DNA of 64,000 nt, from assembly GCA_013398055.1 (NCBI GenBank), contig VZRS01014860.1, positions 376,414-440,413 on the forward strand, read 5' to 3'. A model generated the notes under the pieces. That model did no database searches. It was not told the DNA's origin and worked only from the letters and a program-made list of their open reading frames with translations. The DNA is from Ifrita kowaldi. Its lineage: Eukaryota; Chordata; Aves; Passeriformes; Cinclosomatidae. Positions 14,536-27,200 of the stretch are shown piece after piece. Position 1 is the stretch's first letter, and the number at the start of each line of letters is the position of its first letter. The position numbers and the translations under genes were made by a program.

Positions 14536-17500
14536 AAGTAAAATGATTTTTTTTTATGTCCTCTGACTGCAAACTGCTGCAAACCAACGCATTTGAAATT
14601 TATAAAGACTATTTCAATACTCATGTGACATTTTTAATGAGTTTTGGAAAGGCCACTCTGTGAAGGTAGTAATACCTTAGTTTGTGCATCAAACTTTGAT
14701 GGTACATGCATCATTGTGATGTGTACCATACACTGTGAGAAGTGAGACTACCAGAAATCCTCTACTGAGACTTGTTATCATATGTTGTACAAACCTGTCT
14801 TGTGTGTTCTTCTTCAAATGCATAAAGAAGCCTTGCAGAGGAAAGATACAGTATTTCAGACTGTACTTACTGGAGACAGTACAGACATATGTACTGTATA
14901 GACAGGATTTTCATAATCAAATGTATTTACTAAGCAAAAGTTTTCAAATTTGCTTTGCCTTGTTTTTAGATTAAGGCTCTGGAGTTTGCCAGGGAGCTCA
15001 AACCATGCAAAACGCTCACACTGTTAGTAAACTTAATAAAAACATTAAATACGTTTGTTGCGTGTAACAACAAGCCCACTTAGGCCACCCCTCTGATCCT
15101 GACCCACAAGCTGTGAACAGACCCAGCACCTGTCCCACAGAGCAGCACTAAGCTAACCCTCTCCACCTCACCTTCCCAGACTGTCCTTTCTGAAGAGTCT
15201 GTATCCACATGATGTCTGTGACAGTGGTTGACAAAAGGCTCTCAGCCAGGCACAACGAGGACCTAGTGGTTATGTGGATGATTACGACAGCATCAAAAAT
15301 GATTTATGGAAAATAACAGAATTCTCAAATGGTCTTCCTAGAAAAAGATCCTTATCATAGTTTTTGTAATGTGTCCTTCCACAAGAGGGAGAATATCACT
15401 TGTTAAGATAGGGAAAGCTAAGGACCTTTTAGAAGTGACAGCATGTACTCAGGTTTTGCAGATTCTATCAGAGGTGTGCAGCTTCTTCTCTATTTAAAAT
15501 AAAATTTTTGCTTGATTGTCACAACTAAAATGTACAATCTAAAATGTATAGGTTTGGAAGAACAACAGAATAATTTCCCTTAACAGTCTCTTCATTGTTT
15601 TTTACTGAATAGCAGTTTTTCAACTTGGATTTAAAGCATTCTTCCATTACATTCTCCAGCTCCTTGTTCCCTGTAGTTTTTTTCAAAGATCTCCAAGTCA
15701 ACTCTAAGTCTTCAGCTGTTTGCAAAAGATGTGATAAAATGTTCAGAAGCAGATGGGTAACACACACAAGCAGCAGATCAAGCAAACAGCAAGCTCTACA
15801 CTGGAATCAGCAACATTAAGAACAATATTTCTAATACTGATGAATATATCAGAGGTTAAAATCGAGTTTTTAAAATCCATTGACACAATCTGCAGTTCCG
15901 CCAACCAGTGAAGAAGACGCAGTGTAGGCTGCCAGTGAACCTACAGGAGTGAAGAAGATGCAGTGTAGGCTGCCAGTGAGCCTACAGAATACCCAGGGAT
16001 CTCACCAAACCCCAAACGGTGGAGGCTGCAGGTTAATCTGGAGCAACTGTTCAAAAGCACTGAAGTGTAGAAGGGCACTCACAGCTGTTTGCCTGGGGCT
16101 CCGGTTGCTTCCCCCCAGCCAGGGCACAACGTTCAGCACACCCAGCCCCCAGCACCCAGAATATTCCTCTACACTGAATAATTTTGTGCATTTCATGCAG
16201 GAACCCACAGTTCACAAATACTTTCCCTATTCTGTTTATGGCTTTTTTGTGCTCCCACATTCTGCAAACAGCTAAAAGAAAAATGGTTCTTCATTAGATG
16301 TGCTATCTTTTGTTCCTCACTCTTTCCCCACTCAACGGAGCCTTATTAGGATTTAATGACAAACTATTACTATTATACTATTGAGGTTTTATTCATATTT
16401 TGATTTTAGAGGATACATGTGTGTATATATATGTGGAAGAATTATTACTTTAAAATCTCCACATCCTTAGCTTTCTCAAAAGAATATTCAAATATCTTCC
16501 AGAATGCAATTGTTAAAGTGCATCTTCATGATTTACGTAATAATTTCAAATAAGAGATCTTGCTCAAGTGTTTTCATAGCACTAGCCTTCAAAAGAAGAA
16601 AAAAAGAGAGCAATAAAAAATAAAACAGCACCACTCACATCTGAAAGGTTTTTATTTCCAAACAAACACAGCACTGTCAGATTCTTGACATGTCTAACTC
16701 CTTCATACATCATGACAAAATATTTGCAGAACTGATGAAGGAGCCTTTGCAGAAAATATAGCTCCTAGGAATAGTTTTTAATCTGCTTACTATATAAGTT
16801 TATGCACTCCAATTTTTCTAACTTGTAAAGAGTATAAAGCTTTTCAATTAACACCTTGAGGTATTTATTAAATCTTCAACACAGAGAGTACATCAGTTTA
16901 TTCTGAGCTTTACCAAATACTTTTGTGTGTGTGAATAATTCTTTTTATGATATAACTGTTTCTAACATACAGAGGCAATTGCTAAGGATTTTAGTTGTAT
17001 TCAAAAGTACATCTATCATATGGCCCTAGTGATCAATCATAACCCATCTGTTGCTTTTATTAGCTGCTCAAAACAAAGGAATTGGTGGGTTAGCATTCTC
17101 ACTGGAGCCAAGGAAAGCACAGAAAATGCCTTCTGTATTTCAGATCCTATTTTTAAGTCTGCTTATCTTCTTACAGATTAAGTAATAAACACAGGCTGCT
17201 TGTTATTCATAAATACATCCCAAGAGATCTGCTGGGAGACAGAGGAGGGCAGGCTGTGTTTCAAGGACTAAAAATAGAAAGTTGTACTTGCAACAATTCC
17301 ATGGCCTATGACAGATGACAGCCCAAAGTACCCAGATGATGCAGATGGGACATTCTGATGTCCACTCTCACCAAAGCTTTCAGGCCATCTCCAGGACATT
17401 CACCATTGTCTCCTTTGCAGGAAGGCTCCTGCACCGCTGGAGATGCCACTGACCCAGCACGGCTCTGCAGTGTCTGAGCAGGACTCCCCTGAACACACCT

Positions 17501-18023
17501 CCCTCTGTGTGCACTGTGACCACCCATACTTCCCACAAAAGGGACGCTGCCTGCCTTCACTTAGCCACTGTCACATCCCTGAATTCATAAGCTGCTGAAG
17601 GAGGAACTGGGTAAAATCTACAGTCCAAACTGCCAGAGGGAGTGCCCCTCCCGACCCCATCCAACCCTAATGCCACCCGTGCATCTAGCTCCAGTAATTC
17701 TCACTGTTGTAGTTCATAACTATGTTACACTCAAGCATAACACAGCAGAGGGGGAGCCACCACCCCACAAGCAGCAGACGTGCCCAGTCACACTGCTGTC
17801 AGCACATCTTACTCCTTCAGTGACAGTAGGAGCAGAGGGGATGTGTTCTGCATACACTGAAAATTTCAGCAGTTTTTTTTTCCTGGAGCCCATCACAGCC
17901 CCTGTTGAATTGCCTGTTAAAAAAGGGAGAACAGAGCACAGAGAGGAGGCAAAAATGCTCCTATTGACAATTTTGCCCCAAAGCAAGTGGTTGTGAAACA
18001 AATTCCCTCTTCACTGTGTTTTA
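14536..18023. other. Intergenic DNA with the 41-bp duplication
   Basis: A minus-strand ORF of 86 codons (15525-15785) is the most protein-like of the short ORFs here but resembles nothing I know and lacks splice or start context. Nothing else was recognised. Confidence 0.55.
15907..15988 (+). repeat. Tandem duplication, 2 x 41 bp
   Basis: Copies at 15907-15947 and 15948-15988 both read agtgaagaaga-y-gcagtgt then aggctgccagtga-r-cctacag, with two or three differences. Confidence 0.92.
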
Positions 18024-18192
18024 CAGAATCACAGAATCATTAGGGTTGGCAGGGACTTCTGGAACTGCCCCGCCAAGGCAGGGTCACCCAGAGCAGGTGG
18101 GTTTCGAATGTCTCCAGAGAGAGTCTCCACGACCTCTCTGGGCAGCCTGGTCCAGTGCTCTGCCACCCTCAACATAAAAAAAGTTCTGGTTT
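18024..18192 (-). mobile_element. CR1 LINE 3' fragment
   Basis: The start cagaatcacagaatcattag is followed by ggttggcagggacttctgga and a block ending gcctggtccagtgctctgcc. It is a reverse-orientation CR1 3' end. Confidence 0.85.
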
Positions 18193-18199
18193 TAGCTTT

Positions 18200-18267
18200 G
18201 ATGCAATATTTATTTGGTGCATATTTATTTGCAATATATATTTGGTGCAATATTTGGTGCATAAATA
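18200..18267 (+). repeat. Imperfect AT-rich tandem repeat
   Basis: The units tgcaatattt-atttgg and tgcatatttatttg recur four times directly after the CR1 fragment. The pattern looks like slippage from the A/T-rich edge of the element. Confidence 0.75.
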
Positions 18268-18354
18268 GAAGTTATGAGAATTGTACAAAGGCGCACAAGG
18301 GACATCACTGCTTCATTGCATTTTATATAATTTCTTTCTTTTAAAAGATCCTTG

Positions 18355-18411
18355 AACTAATTTACTATTTAAATAATAAATTATTAAATGAATTAATTTA
18401 CTATTTAAACC
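18355..18411 (+). repeat. Direct repeat taatttactatttaaa
   Basis: The 16-mer taatttactatttaaa occurs near 18358 and again near 18395, separated by the palindromic ataataaattatt stretch. It is simple AT-rich DNA. Confidence 0.7.
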
Positions 18412-19155
18412 AATTATGACAGGTCTGTACTCTCTCTGGCTGCCACCCACCTCTCACACCCTTTCTGGGGCTGCCTGCAGCCCACACAACTGGACAGGAG
18501 AGCAGAGACCAGTGCAGAGGAAGTGAAGGAGACAAGGACAAGCACTAAGTGCCACATGTAAGCACTGTTTCCAACAACAAATACGTTCTTCCCTCCCAGA
18601 ATACTGTACACAATTTATTGCAGACCACTAGACAGCTTCCCTCCTGTTCATGTGAGCATTCCTACTGGCAACTAATCTCAATTAATCTTGCAAAAGAATA
18701 CCCAACAGTCCTTAAAAGAAACAGCGGCTGAAGAAACTGAATTACAGATAAAAGCAAGGAAAACTACTGAAATACACACAAACTCAAAGTAAATAGTGTC
18801 ATTCTACAGAGAAAAATGTAATCTGACAAAGTTAAAAGCTTAATTGAGAGAAGACCCCCTCTCAGTTCTACTTCATCATTTTTATGCATGGCAAAGTTCA
18901 ACAGTATTTTCAAATACAGCTTTTCAGAAGAGCTCAAGTTTAACTGCTAAAATGAGGATAACTTTTGTTCAGAAACAACATGATTTCATATAGACTAAAG
19001 CTTTGTCTGCCTGAAAACACTCAGTTGTTTGAGAATTCATATTACAGTAGGATCCTAAAACTTACATGGATAAACTTATTCATACTAGGAAATAAGGGAA
19101 TTATTTGAGTACAAAATAAAACTGACCACAACAAGTTTTGCCACAAATAAACCAA

Positions 19156-19161
19156 TTTATT
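19156..19161 (-). promoter_or_regulatory. Polyadenylation signal AATAAA (distal, OTUD6B)
   Basis: This is a minus-strand AATAAA followed within about 40 nt by a GT-rich element. It is the best candidate for the distal end of the OTUD6B transcript. Confidence 0.5.
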
Positions 19162-19704
19162 ACTTTTTGGCAAGTCCCATACAGAATGACCAAGGATCTT
19201 TTACTTGCTATATTACATTATTTAACTTTATACAAACTGTAAACATCTTCAACATGACAAACTGTTGGTACAGGCGTTCCCCGATTCCAGCATCATTTCT
19301 CTCTCAGTTAATCAAACAAAACTGAAACCCAAATAAACCAAAGAACTGCATATCTATAAAATGCAGCTTGTGCATTTTATATCACATCAATTCTAAGCAA
19401 GGCAGAGAAGAGTACTTCTTATTATTTTTAGTGAAATTTGTAATGGTATTATGAATAGAAACATTTTTTTCCATGCTGTGGTGTCCTATTTTTTGTTTGA
19501 AATTAAAACCATCATTTTATACAATCAAGGTAGTAAACCAAATTTTACAGTAAGCCAGCTGGTTTGGTGTACAAACCAGCTATATTTGTTGTACTGTAAC
19601 AGATAATTAAGAATGTAAAGACTCCCGATCTGGTTAATACTTTGTTTTCCTGGCAGGCACCAGCCCAAAGAACTGCTTGTCCAAAAACCCCTGCTGGAAG
19701 TATC

Positions 19705-19727
19705 TTTTTTTTTTCCCCCCCCCCCCC
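19705..19727 (+). repeat. Homopolymer run T10-C13
   Basis: Ten T are followed directly by thirteen C on the plus strand. If the OTUD6B 3' UTR extends to 19.15 kb, the transcript carries G13-A10. Run lengths in such tracts are error-prone in assemblies. Confidence 0.9.
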
Positions 19728-19964
19728 TCAAAGTGCTTTAAATCAGACATAATCTGACCCATAAAGTGATCACTTATCTCCCTCTTAAATAAGAGCAGAT
19801 TTTTCTAAGTTCCAGGAATGTCAATCTGCAGGCTAGCTTTACTGAAGGACTACAAGATATGTACTGTTAGGTCATAATCCTCAAACCAGGGCAAAGGTGT
19901 TTAATCTTTTCATGAACCGCTTTTCTCCAAACCACCTCAGCAGCAGTAAAATACAGACAATTAT

Positions 19965-19970
19965 TTTATT
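19965..19970 (-). promoter_or_regulatory. Polyadenylation signal AATAAA (proximal, OTUD6B)
   Basis: This is a minus-strand AATAAA about 1.17 kb past the OTUD6B stop, followed by gtctgtatttt. It is a candidate alternative proximal poly(A) site. Confidence 0.35.
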
Positions 19971-21133
19971 GACTAAGGCTTTAAAAAAAATTTAAAAATC
20001 ACTTCTCTTGTTAAAAAACATTTGCATTACAACTTTGGTTTCAGTATGCTCCTAATTTTTAAGTCACATTTACAGACAACAATCTACATTTCTAACGTAA
20101 AATGTCAAGCCATATTAAAACCTTTCAAGTCTCTGTGCATCATAAGAAGCAATTAAAATACTTAATTCTTTTCCAGATCACCTTTAGTTACTCACAAAAT
20201 CCAAGGTAGTTATTTCTACAGCTGTGTGCAACCAGCTGTTTTCAGCATTATAAAACACACTTTAGGTGACAAAGTGCTTAGATCAGCAGATTCATAAATT
20301 ATGAGTTCAGATGAGTTTCACTACCTGAAGTGAGGACATTGAGGAGCCCTGTAAGATGTCTGATTCACCAAAATGCACAGCTGAAAGACTATGGAGAATG
20401 AACAGTGCAGTTAACTTGCACTGACATCATATTGTGCAGTCATAAATAACAATGCTCCTCCTGCTCAAGAATTGAATTCCTACTATCAACTTCAAAAAAA
20501 ACCCTACATCAAACCTTGGTAAAAATCTTGCATGAAAGTCTTTAAAAAGATGGTGCAATTCCTTCAGCCAAGCAAGATATTCCACTGCTGGATTTGCCTC
20601 CAGATCTTCTCTGCCCACATAAAGAAGGGGATCAATACTACACTGTTAAAACTAGATCCTGACAGGACTACAAAGAGGATATTCCATCAACCAAAATACA
20701 ATCAGTTATTTCAAATGCCTGAACTCTTCCATTATCGTGAAAATCTGGCAGAAATAATGGAATAGGAACCTTCACTAACTTTAATTCTTCAACAGAAATG
20801 CAGATTAATCAAAACAAATTTTTACCACTTGGTATTTTCCCTGCAGCACGGGAGGAAGCTCTATTGAAAAAAACCTCATCTACACAGCCACCATTTTACA
20901 ATAGATCTTCTAAACATAATTAATACCAACAAGTTCAAAATATTGTTGTGAGGTTTTGGTTTGGCTTGGTTTTAAATCAAGAGCTATTTCTGATTTACAG
21001 TCAAACCTTGCAGGTATTTTTTTTTTTTAATTTATAATCCATTCCATTTACTCTCCAGTCTTACTGGGAATTTCCTGGAGCCCAACACATCACAATGCAA
21101 CTGTTATCCATGTGAATGCACAACTTTTGTATG

Positions 21134-21218
21134 CTAGCTGCTGTTTTCTGTAGCAGTGTCTGTTAGAACTTTTACAGAATTGTAATGTTCTCCTAATCCA
21201 TAGGCATGCCTCATATAC
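21134..21218 (-). CDS. OTUD6B: OTUD6B exon 7 (terminal, stop TAG)
   Basis: The acceptor tttttttag is followed by YMRHAYGLGEHYNSVKVL and the tail TDTATENSS, then TAG at 21134-21136. The catalytic His is in GEHYNS. The tail after NSV differs from the human one as I remember it, but the TEN ending is kept. Confidence 0.95.
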
Positions 21219-24200
21219 CTAAAAAAAAAGTTACAGAAATAGTGTTCAGTTTAACAAAAAGTATACATCATGCCAAACAGTAACAGCACTGGAAGAGAAT
21301 TTAAATAAAGCCAAGTTTTAACAACAAAAATATATAGGAACATTACACAGAAGAGTATAAGACAATTTTTAATTCTGGTGACTTCTGGGTACAGTCTGAC
21401 ATATACTCTGAAGAGGGAAAAAAAGTTTCCTCCATCTTTTATCAATGTCATTATCATTTTGTAATTATTTAACAGGTAGAATGACCTTGCAGCATTCTCT
21501 AAATCAGTGACTGATATACATCAGACATTGTCTAATTACAATTTCTCCAAAGTGCGTCCATCACAAACAACTTCTGACCTGCACAACCATTATTCAAGCA
21601 TTGTTTCAACATCTGATACATAACAAAATAAAAGAGCAGGTGAGAATCAAAGCTGAGCCCTGTTACAGAAGTAAGTGCACTAAATTTCAGTGATAAAATG
21701 ACATACTTACACAAGTGTTATTGGTTTGCCTGAATATTCTTCACCAACAATAATGGGAGGAGAATCCATTTGCACTACTTCAATGGGTGTTTGTAAAATG
21801 TGTGACAAAGCCCTTAGCTTTAAGGCAAAAACAATTTAGTAACAGGATTAAATACAATGTAGGCAGGAGACAGGAAGACAAGGCACTTAATTTTAGCAGA
21901 CAGTTCAAGCATAACACTAGAAATATTTTCAGAAAATATGCTTTATTAAAATAAGAAAAATTATTTTAACTTCTAAAACTTTAATTGAAAACAGACTGCC
22001 TTAAACTAATCATTGTTTAGAGGATACAACACTGGGCTACTTTCATTAATTTCCTAACTGTTCTTTCATAAAAAAAGACAAACTAAAATAAATATGTATT
22101 TTTTGAAGCTCGAGTTCTCATTTACATGGTAAAAACTTAACAATACTCTGCTCTAGGCATCTTTGCTACTATCTAAGTCTTCCCCCAATCATAGTATCAG
22201 TCTTTCTAATTATATTTAAACCACATGAATTCACTAACTTGCATGTTGTCAAATACATCAGACCAGTGGTGCACCATCAGAAAAGCTACTACTTTGGGCA
22301 AACAACTTATAACCACAGGAGAAAGTACTTAATAAGCTATTTATGACTATGTTCCCTTATGCCTTCAGGTATTCTTTCTAAAGAAGCCCTGTTTTTAAGA
22401 TATATTCACCCACTTCAGAATTTTACAAATAAAAACTATCAACACAATACTTACTTCCAGCTGACCACCCCATGCAGCTGTATTTGCTATATCATCACAG
22501 TATTTCTCAAATTCCTCTGCAGGGAAAGAAAAGACAACTTTTAGTACTTGTCTTCTTTGAGAACAAGCAACTGAGGAAAAACACTGACTGTGCAATGAAG
22601 AACTAGAACCAGAAAAGTACAAACACATTATAAAGGAAAATATGTATGTTCACTGAAAAAAAGGAGAGAAAAGCAGATGTCAAAAAAACCCCAAACTCAC
22701 TCTGTTTTAAAAAGGAAATTTCAGACTGAGGAGAGGGATAAAAGAAGAGTATAAAAAGAAGTACAGTTAATACTTTAAATTTTTTATTCAGAGAACAACA
22801 GGCAACAACAAACATGAAATTGCATACAGTTTTCTTCCTGTTCAGAGGATGTTTAGAAACTTCAGTAAAGAATGTGACAGTGAGTATTATATCTAGTTCT
22901 TATATTAGCCAGGTGTCAGGTATGTTTTAAAAATCTTGCAACTGCATGTAGTTAAACAGTTGGTTGTGTTTTCTTTAAATTTCCAAATTAGCTGCCTTGT
23001 TTTTAGCCTCCTAAAGTATTTATTACCAATAGTTTCATTGTAAATAGCTAAATAAAATCTTTTCAGATCATGTTCTACAGAAACCAAGTTTAAAATTTGT
23101 AAATTACAAACCTTCAAGCTTTGGAACCTTACAAACAGATTTTGAGAAAAAAGAATCCAGATTTTCTGAATGCTGCTCAGAATGACTTTTCATACACTTC
23201 CCTTATAACAGAAAACCACAATTCCCTGTTGCTGTGCAGAATTTTTATTCAGTATTCTCCTGGGACACATTTATCCTGTGACAACAATCTCTGTCAGCAT
23301 GGGAAAGACAGTACCCAGTGACCACATGAAATCCACAGCAATGCCTATTAAATAAATGTAGCATTAAGTTAAGGAAATCTATGCTGTCATTTTTGTGGTG
23401 TTCCAGGCAAAATGAATAAATCGTGTATTGCTCAAATAAGAGGCACATAAACTCCTTTAACTACATTTACTCAGCCTACCCCGCTGCTCCACACTAAAGC
23501 TCTTTATAGTTTTTAGTTTAGTCTATTTGTAAAAAACGGTTCCAAAAATACCTTGCAGTGAAAAAAACAAGGTAGAATAAGAAAATGCATCTATTCAAAC
23601 TATTATAAAACAGATTTGCTTGAATTTCACACCCATTTTTAACAGCTTTCCTGTGTACATTGAAAACACCAGTATAAGACTTGACAAAAAAATCACCCCA
23701 GCCTGGTAGACAAGCTGTTTACAGTAACAAATCACATCCCCAGAATGAGTTCACATCATCTAGTTACCAGCAAGTTCTGTTTTTCTTTTTAATGGGGAAT
23801 AATGTTTCCTAGATTAATTAAAAAAAAAAATTAATTACAGAGATCTCGGTGTCCCAAGTTTCATAGCAGACCGTAATCCTGTGTTCCATGGAACACAGCC
23901 AGACCAATACAGTAACAAAGTTACAAACACCACAAAAGTCCCAATTCAGCTGTAACTGAGACTGAGTTTTATCAGGAACAGTTAAAATAGTTTTCAAAAT
24001 CTCATATGCTACAAGTCTTACCTCTGCTATACATATCTCCAGTATTAGGGTTTGTCAGAAAAGGCAGGAAGTCATCAGAGTGACTTTGCATATACTTTGC
24101 TGTTTGGTTCCTCAGTGTTGCAACAGTCCAGGAATTTTGGTGATCCTTGAGCTGGTCTTCAATAGCTCTGTACATGCAATGGCCATCTGAAGGGATTTGT

Positions 24201-27200
24201 TTAATCTCCAAGTGCCTTGCTGCCAATAGGGAGGCAAGTTTCTGACTTTCAAGATGTCTAGCACCTGTTAAATTTTGTATCTCAGCTTCAGCTATTCTTT
24301 CTTCTCTTTCTTTCTCCAAAGCAGCTTTTTTCTCCTTGGAGTAAAAACACACAAAAACTACATCAAATGTTAAAATTTAGAATATGCCTGTACAGTTCTT
24401 GGCTTAGTGCTTGCTTCTAACTCTTTCAATGTTTTCTCAGTACATTCTTACCTATGAAATATTTGCCTGAATCAGTACTACCAATTAGAGTCCTCCTAAA
24501 CCCAAACTTTAGCAAATGCTAAGTGACCAATATATCCTAACTGCCTCCGACACCACACCCAAAATTATGGCAAGAGAAATCTGAATTATATCAACATGCA
24601 AAATAACACTTTGCAACACTCATACAAAGGCTATTAATCATAGTTCTTTCTTCAGGATCACCTATTTCAACACTCAAGTATGGAAATTCTAATTAAACAT
24701 CAGAAAATACTGATCTTTCATAAGAAGAGTGGGATCTATCACTTAAGCACATGATTGCATAATGGAGTTCATGCCATGAAACTGAAACTCCCTCAGAACA
24801 GGTGTTCTACATCATAAAAGACTGCTCCTAACCTACAGGATGGATAAGAATGCATGTAGAGAATATCAGAAGGGATGCAAGAACACAAAAAAATTACTTT
24901 CATAGGATGTTTCATAAGTTCACGCTGAAGTTAACAAGGGAGCAAGAGCCAAAGTAAATAAGCAAGTAAAAAAGGAAGCAGTACAGAGAATGATCTTTCT
25001 ACTTTCATACTTAAAATTCACCACAAATCAAGACCAGACTGGTTTAGGCAATCAGAATATAGGAAAACTAGACCAGAGTTCCTGGTTTGCCTAGAAATGG
25101 TGCCATGAATTTTGAACATCCTTTTAACGTGTTTGTAGTGATCATGTGACAGGGATGAAATAGGCAGTAGAGTTCCTCTGGCCCTGACCCAATATTCATG
25201 CAGGTACAATGAGAATGCTAATCCATCACAACATCTGATGTTTAACCAGATCTAAGCTTAACAGATGGGACACTACGTAGCGTTTCTTAACAACTCAGTA
25301 TTTTAGAAGAATTTCTTCAGTATTGATGTTCTTTTGTTAAATATGTAAAGTTCTACCAGTTGCATATTTTCCACATAGTATTTTAATTCAATTACTTTAC
25401 TTCTTTAATAATATTTCTAGTGAAAGTCTTTCAAAAATCATTTGCTTTTACATAATTTCTTTCTTTATGCATCCCATTTCCTGACCTATTCTGATCCCCG
25501 GCTCATGGCTGAGGGTAGAAAAGTACAACTATTTATAAAATCCTTACATATTTCTAGGCAGCAGTTTAACAGATTTTCAGGGCACCCAGGAGGTACAGCA
25601 TCAATACAGAATTAGCCAGGTAATGTCCCCTGCAAAATTGTTTAGCTTTGGCTATTACAGTTTAGTTGAACATAATGTCAATCAGTTATTTGTAAAATGT
25701 TTAATGTGAAGTCATACCCGCCTCTTCTGTGCTTTTGATATTCGAGGATGCTGAATCTGCTGCTCTACTCCTTCAAGCTCTAAATTTGCAACCCCATCAG
25801 CTATGGAATCTGTCTAAAAAGAAGAAAAAAGTTAAATGTTCTTATTAGGATAAACAATAACTAAGACATGCATCTTCTGAAACAGTTTTAAGTTCTCTTC
25901 CAGGATATTTTTATGAAGTTTAACCACAAAGAACCATGTATAGCACAGAACCCATTAAAGCACTTCCCATCCCAAACTACTGTCTTGAATTTCATTACTT
26001 TTCTGTACTCCCAACAGAGTTATGAACGGTGCATCTCAAATTTAAGCTGTATGTTCTCTTACATACTGGAGTGTGAACACTGCTTACTGGCTGTAAGGAA
26101 AAGCTTTCCTCATCATGCCAGCCACTGAGGTATCGAAACAGCCAAGCTCTGTGAAAATTAAAGCAGAAGGGTTCGCCCTCTATATCAAAGCATAACCAGC
26201 AGTTGAAAAAGAAAGAGTTGAAACTTCTCAAGAAAAATGACAAACCTAACCCAGCAACTGTATGAGCTCTACAAAAAAAATCAGTTACACCGTTGACAAA
26301 ATTGCAAGACAAAACACACTGGATGAGTCAAACAGCTGCTGAAGGTCATGAATACTTGAAGATAAGATAACCAGAGTGGCAATGTAACAGTAACTTAAAA
26401 AAATAATTATTTAACATAAATGAGTTACTCATGTAGCCTTAAAGGCAACACCAAATACTACTTGTGGTGGTACACCTTTCCCCTTACTCTACATTTAATT
26501 TCTGTTACAGCTTGGCATTTGTGTAATGATTTTGCTTGTATGCCTCATCCATGGATTCAGTAACAAAGTAAGTCTTGCCATCAAATTTTGTCATGCTTTT
26601 GCAAATTTATATTAAATCTGCTTTTGAAATGTCTTTTACAATGATTCTTTAAGCAACCAAACCACTCTCTCAACAGTGCTCAACAACAAAAATCCCCCAC
26701 TGTTACATGCCTGTTCCAGCACTGTCCATTTACTGTAACAGCTAAAGCTTTCCCAAGTTGAAGAGTTACCAATACTGTGAAGAAAAGGCTAACTACTTTG
26801 AAGTGTTATTTCATTATAATTTTTAGAAGTTAAAAAAGCCCTAACACAAACTGTACCTGTACAACTTCAGCTGAAGTTAGGGCACCTACCTTATTCTGTT
26901 CAGGTGAAGCTTCCTTCAGCTGCTTTAATTCTTCCTTGTGCTTCTGTTCAAGTTCTGCCTCTAGTTTGGCAACTTCATCTGCCAGCTGTTTTCGTCTCTT
27001 CTTATCATTCTTGGGAACAGCATTTTTCATGCCTTGAATTTTTGCTGTTAGAGGAGCAGTGTAATAAAACGTTATTTTTAAATACAGATACTCTATGGTC
27101 ATTGCAGAAAATGACTGCAACTCACACAGAAAAACTAATTTACACACATCAACAAATCAGTATAATAGTTAGCTGTGAGACTGCCAGTTCTAATCCTCAC

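Larger units (their letters stand above)
19140..21133 (-). other. OTUD6B: OTUD6B 3' UTR (inferred)
   Basis: The stretch downstream of the OTUD6B stop has no gene on either strand and is AT-rich. Two minus-strand AATAAA hexamers give plausible ends: 19965-19970 (UTR about 1.2 kb) and 19156-19161 (about 2.0 kb). The distal one is followed by a GT-rich stretch (ttgttgtggtc), as expected at a cleavage site. Which is used cannot be told from sequence. Confidence 0.55.

Noticed and set aside
15525..15785. Minus-strand ORF of 86 codons with a fairly protein-like composition
   Set aside because: No family resemblance, no splice partner, no promoter context; the length is within chance for AT-rich DNA.
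23813..23838. Inverted repeat ttaatt-A11-ttaatt in OTUD6B intron 4
   Set aside because: AT-rich chance palindrome around a poly-A run; no loop or stem long enough for a functional RNA claim.
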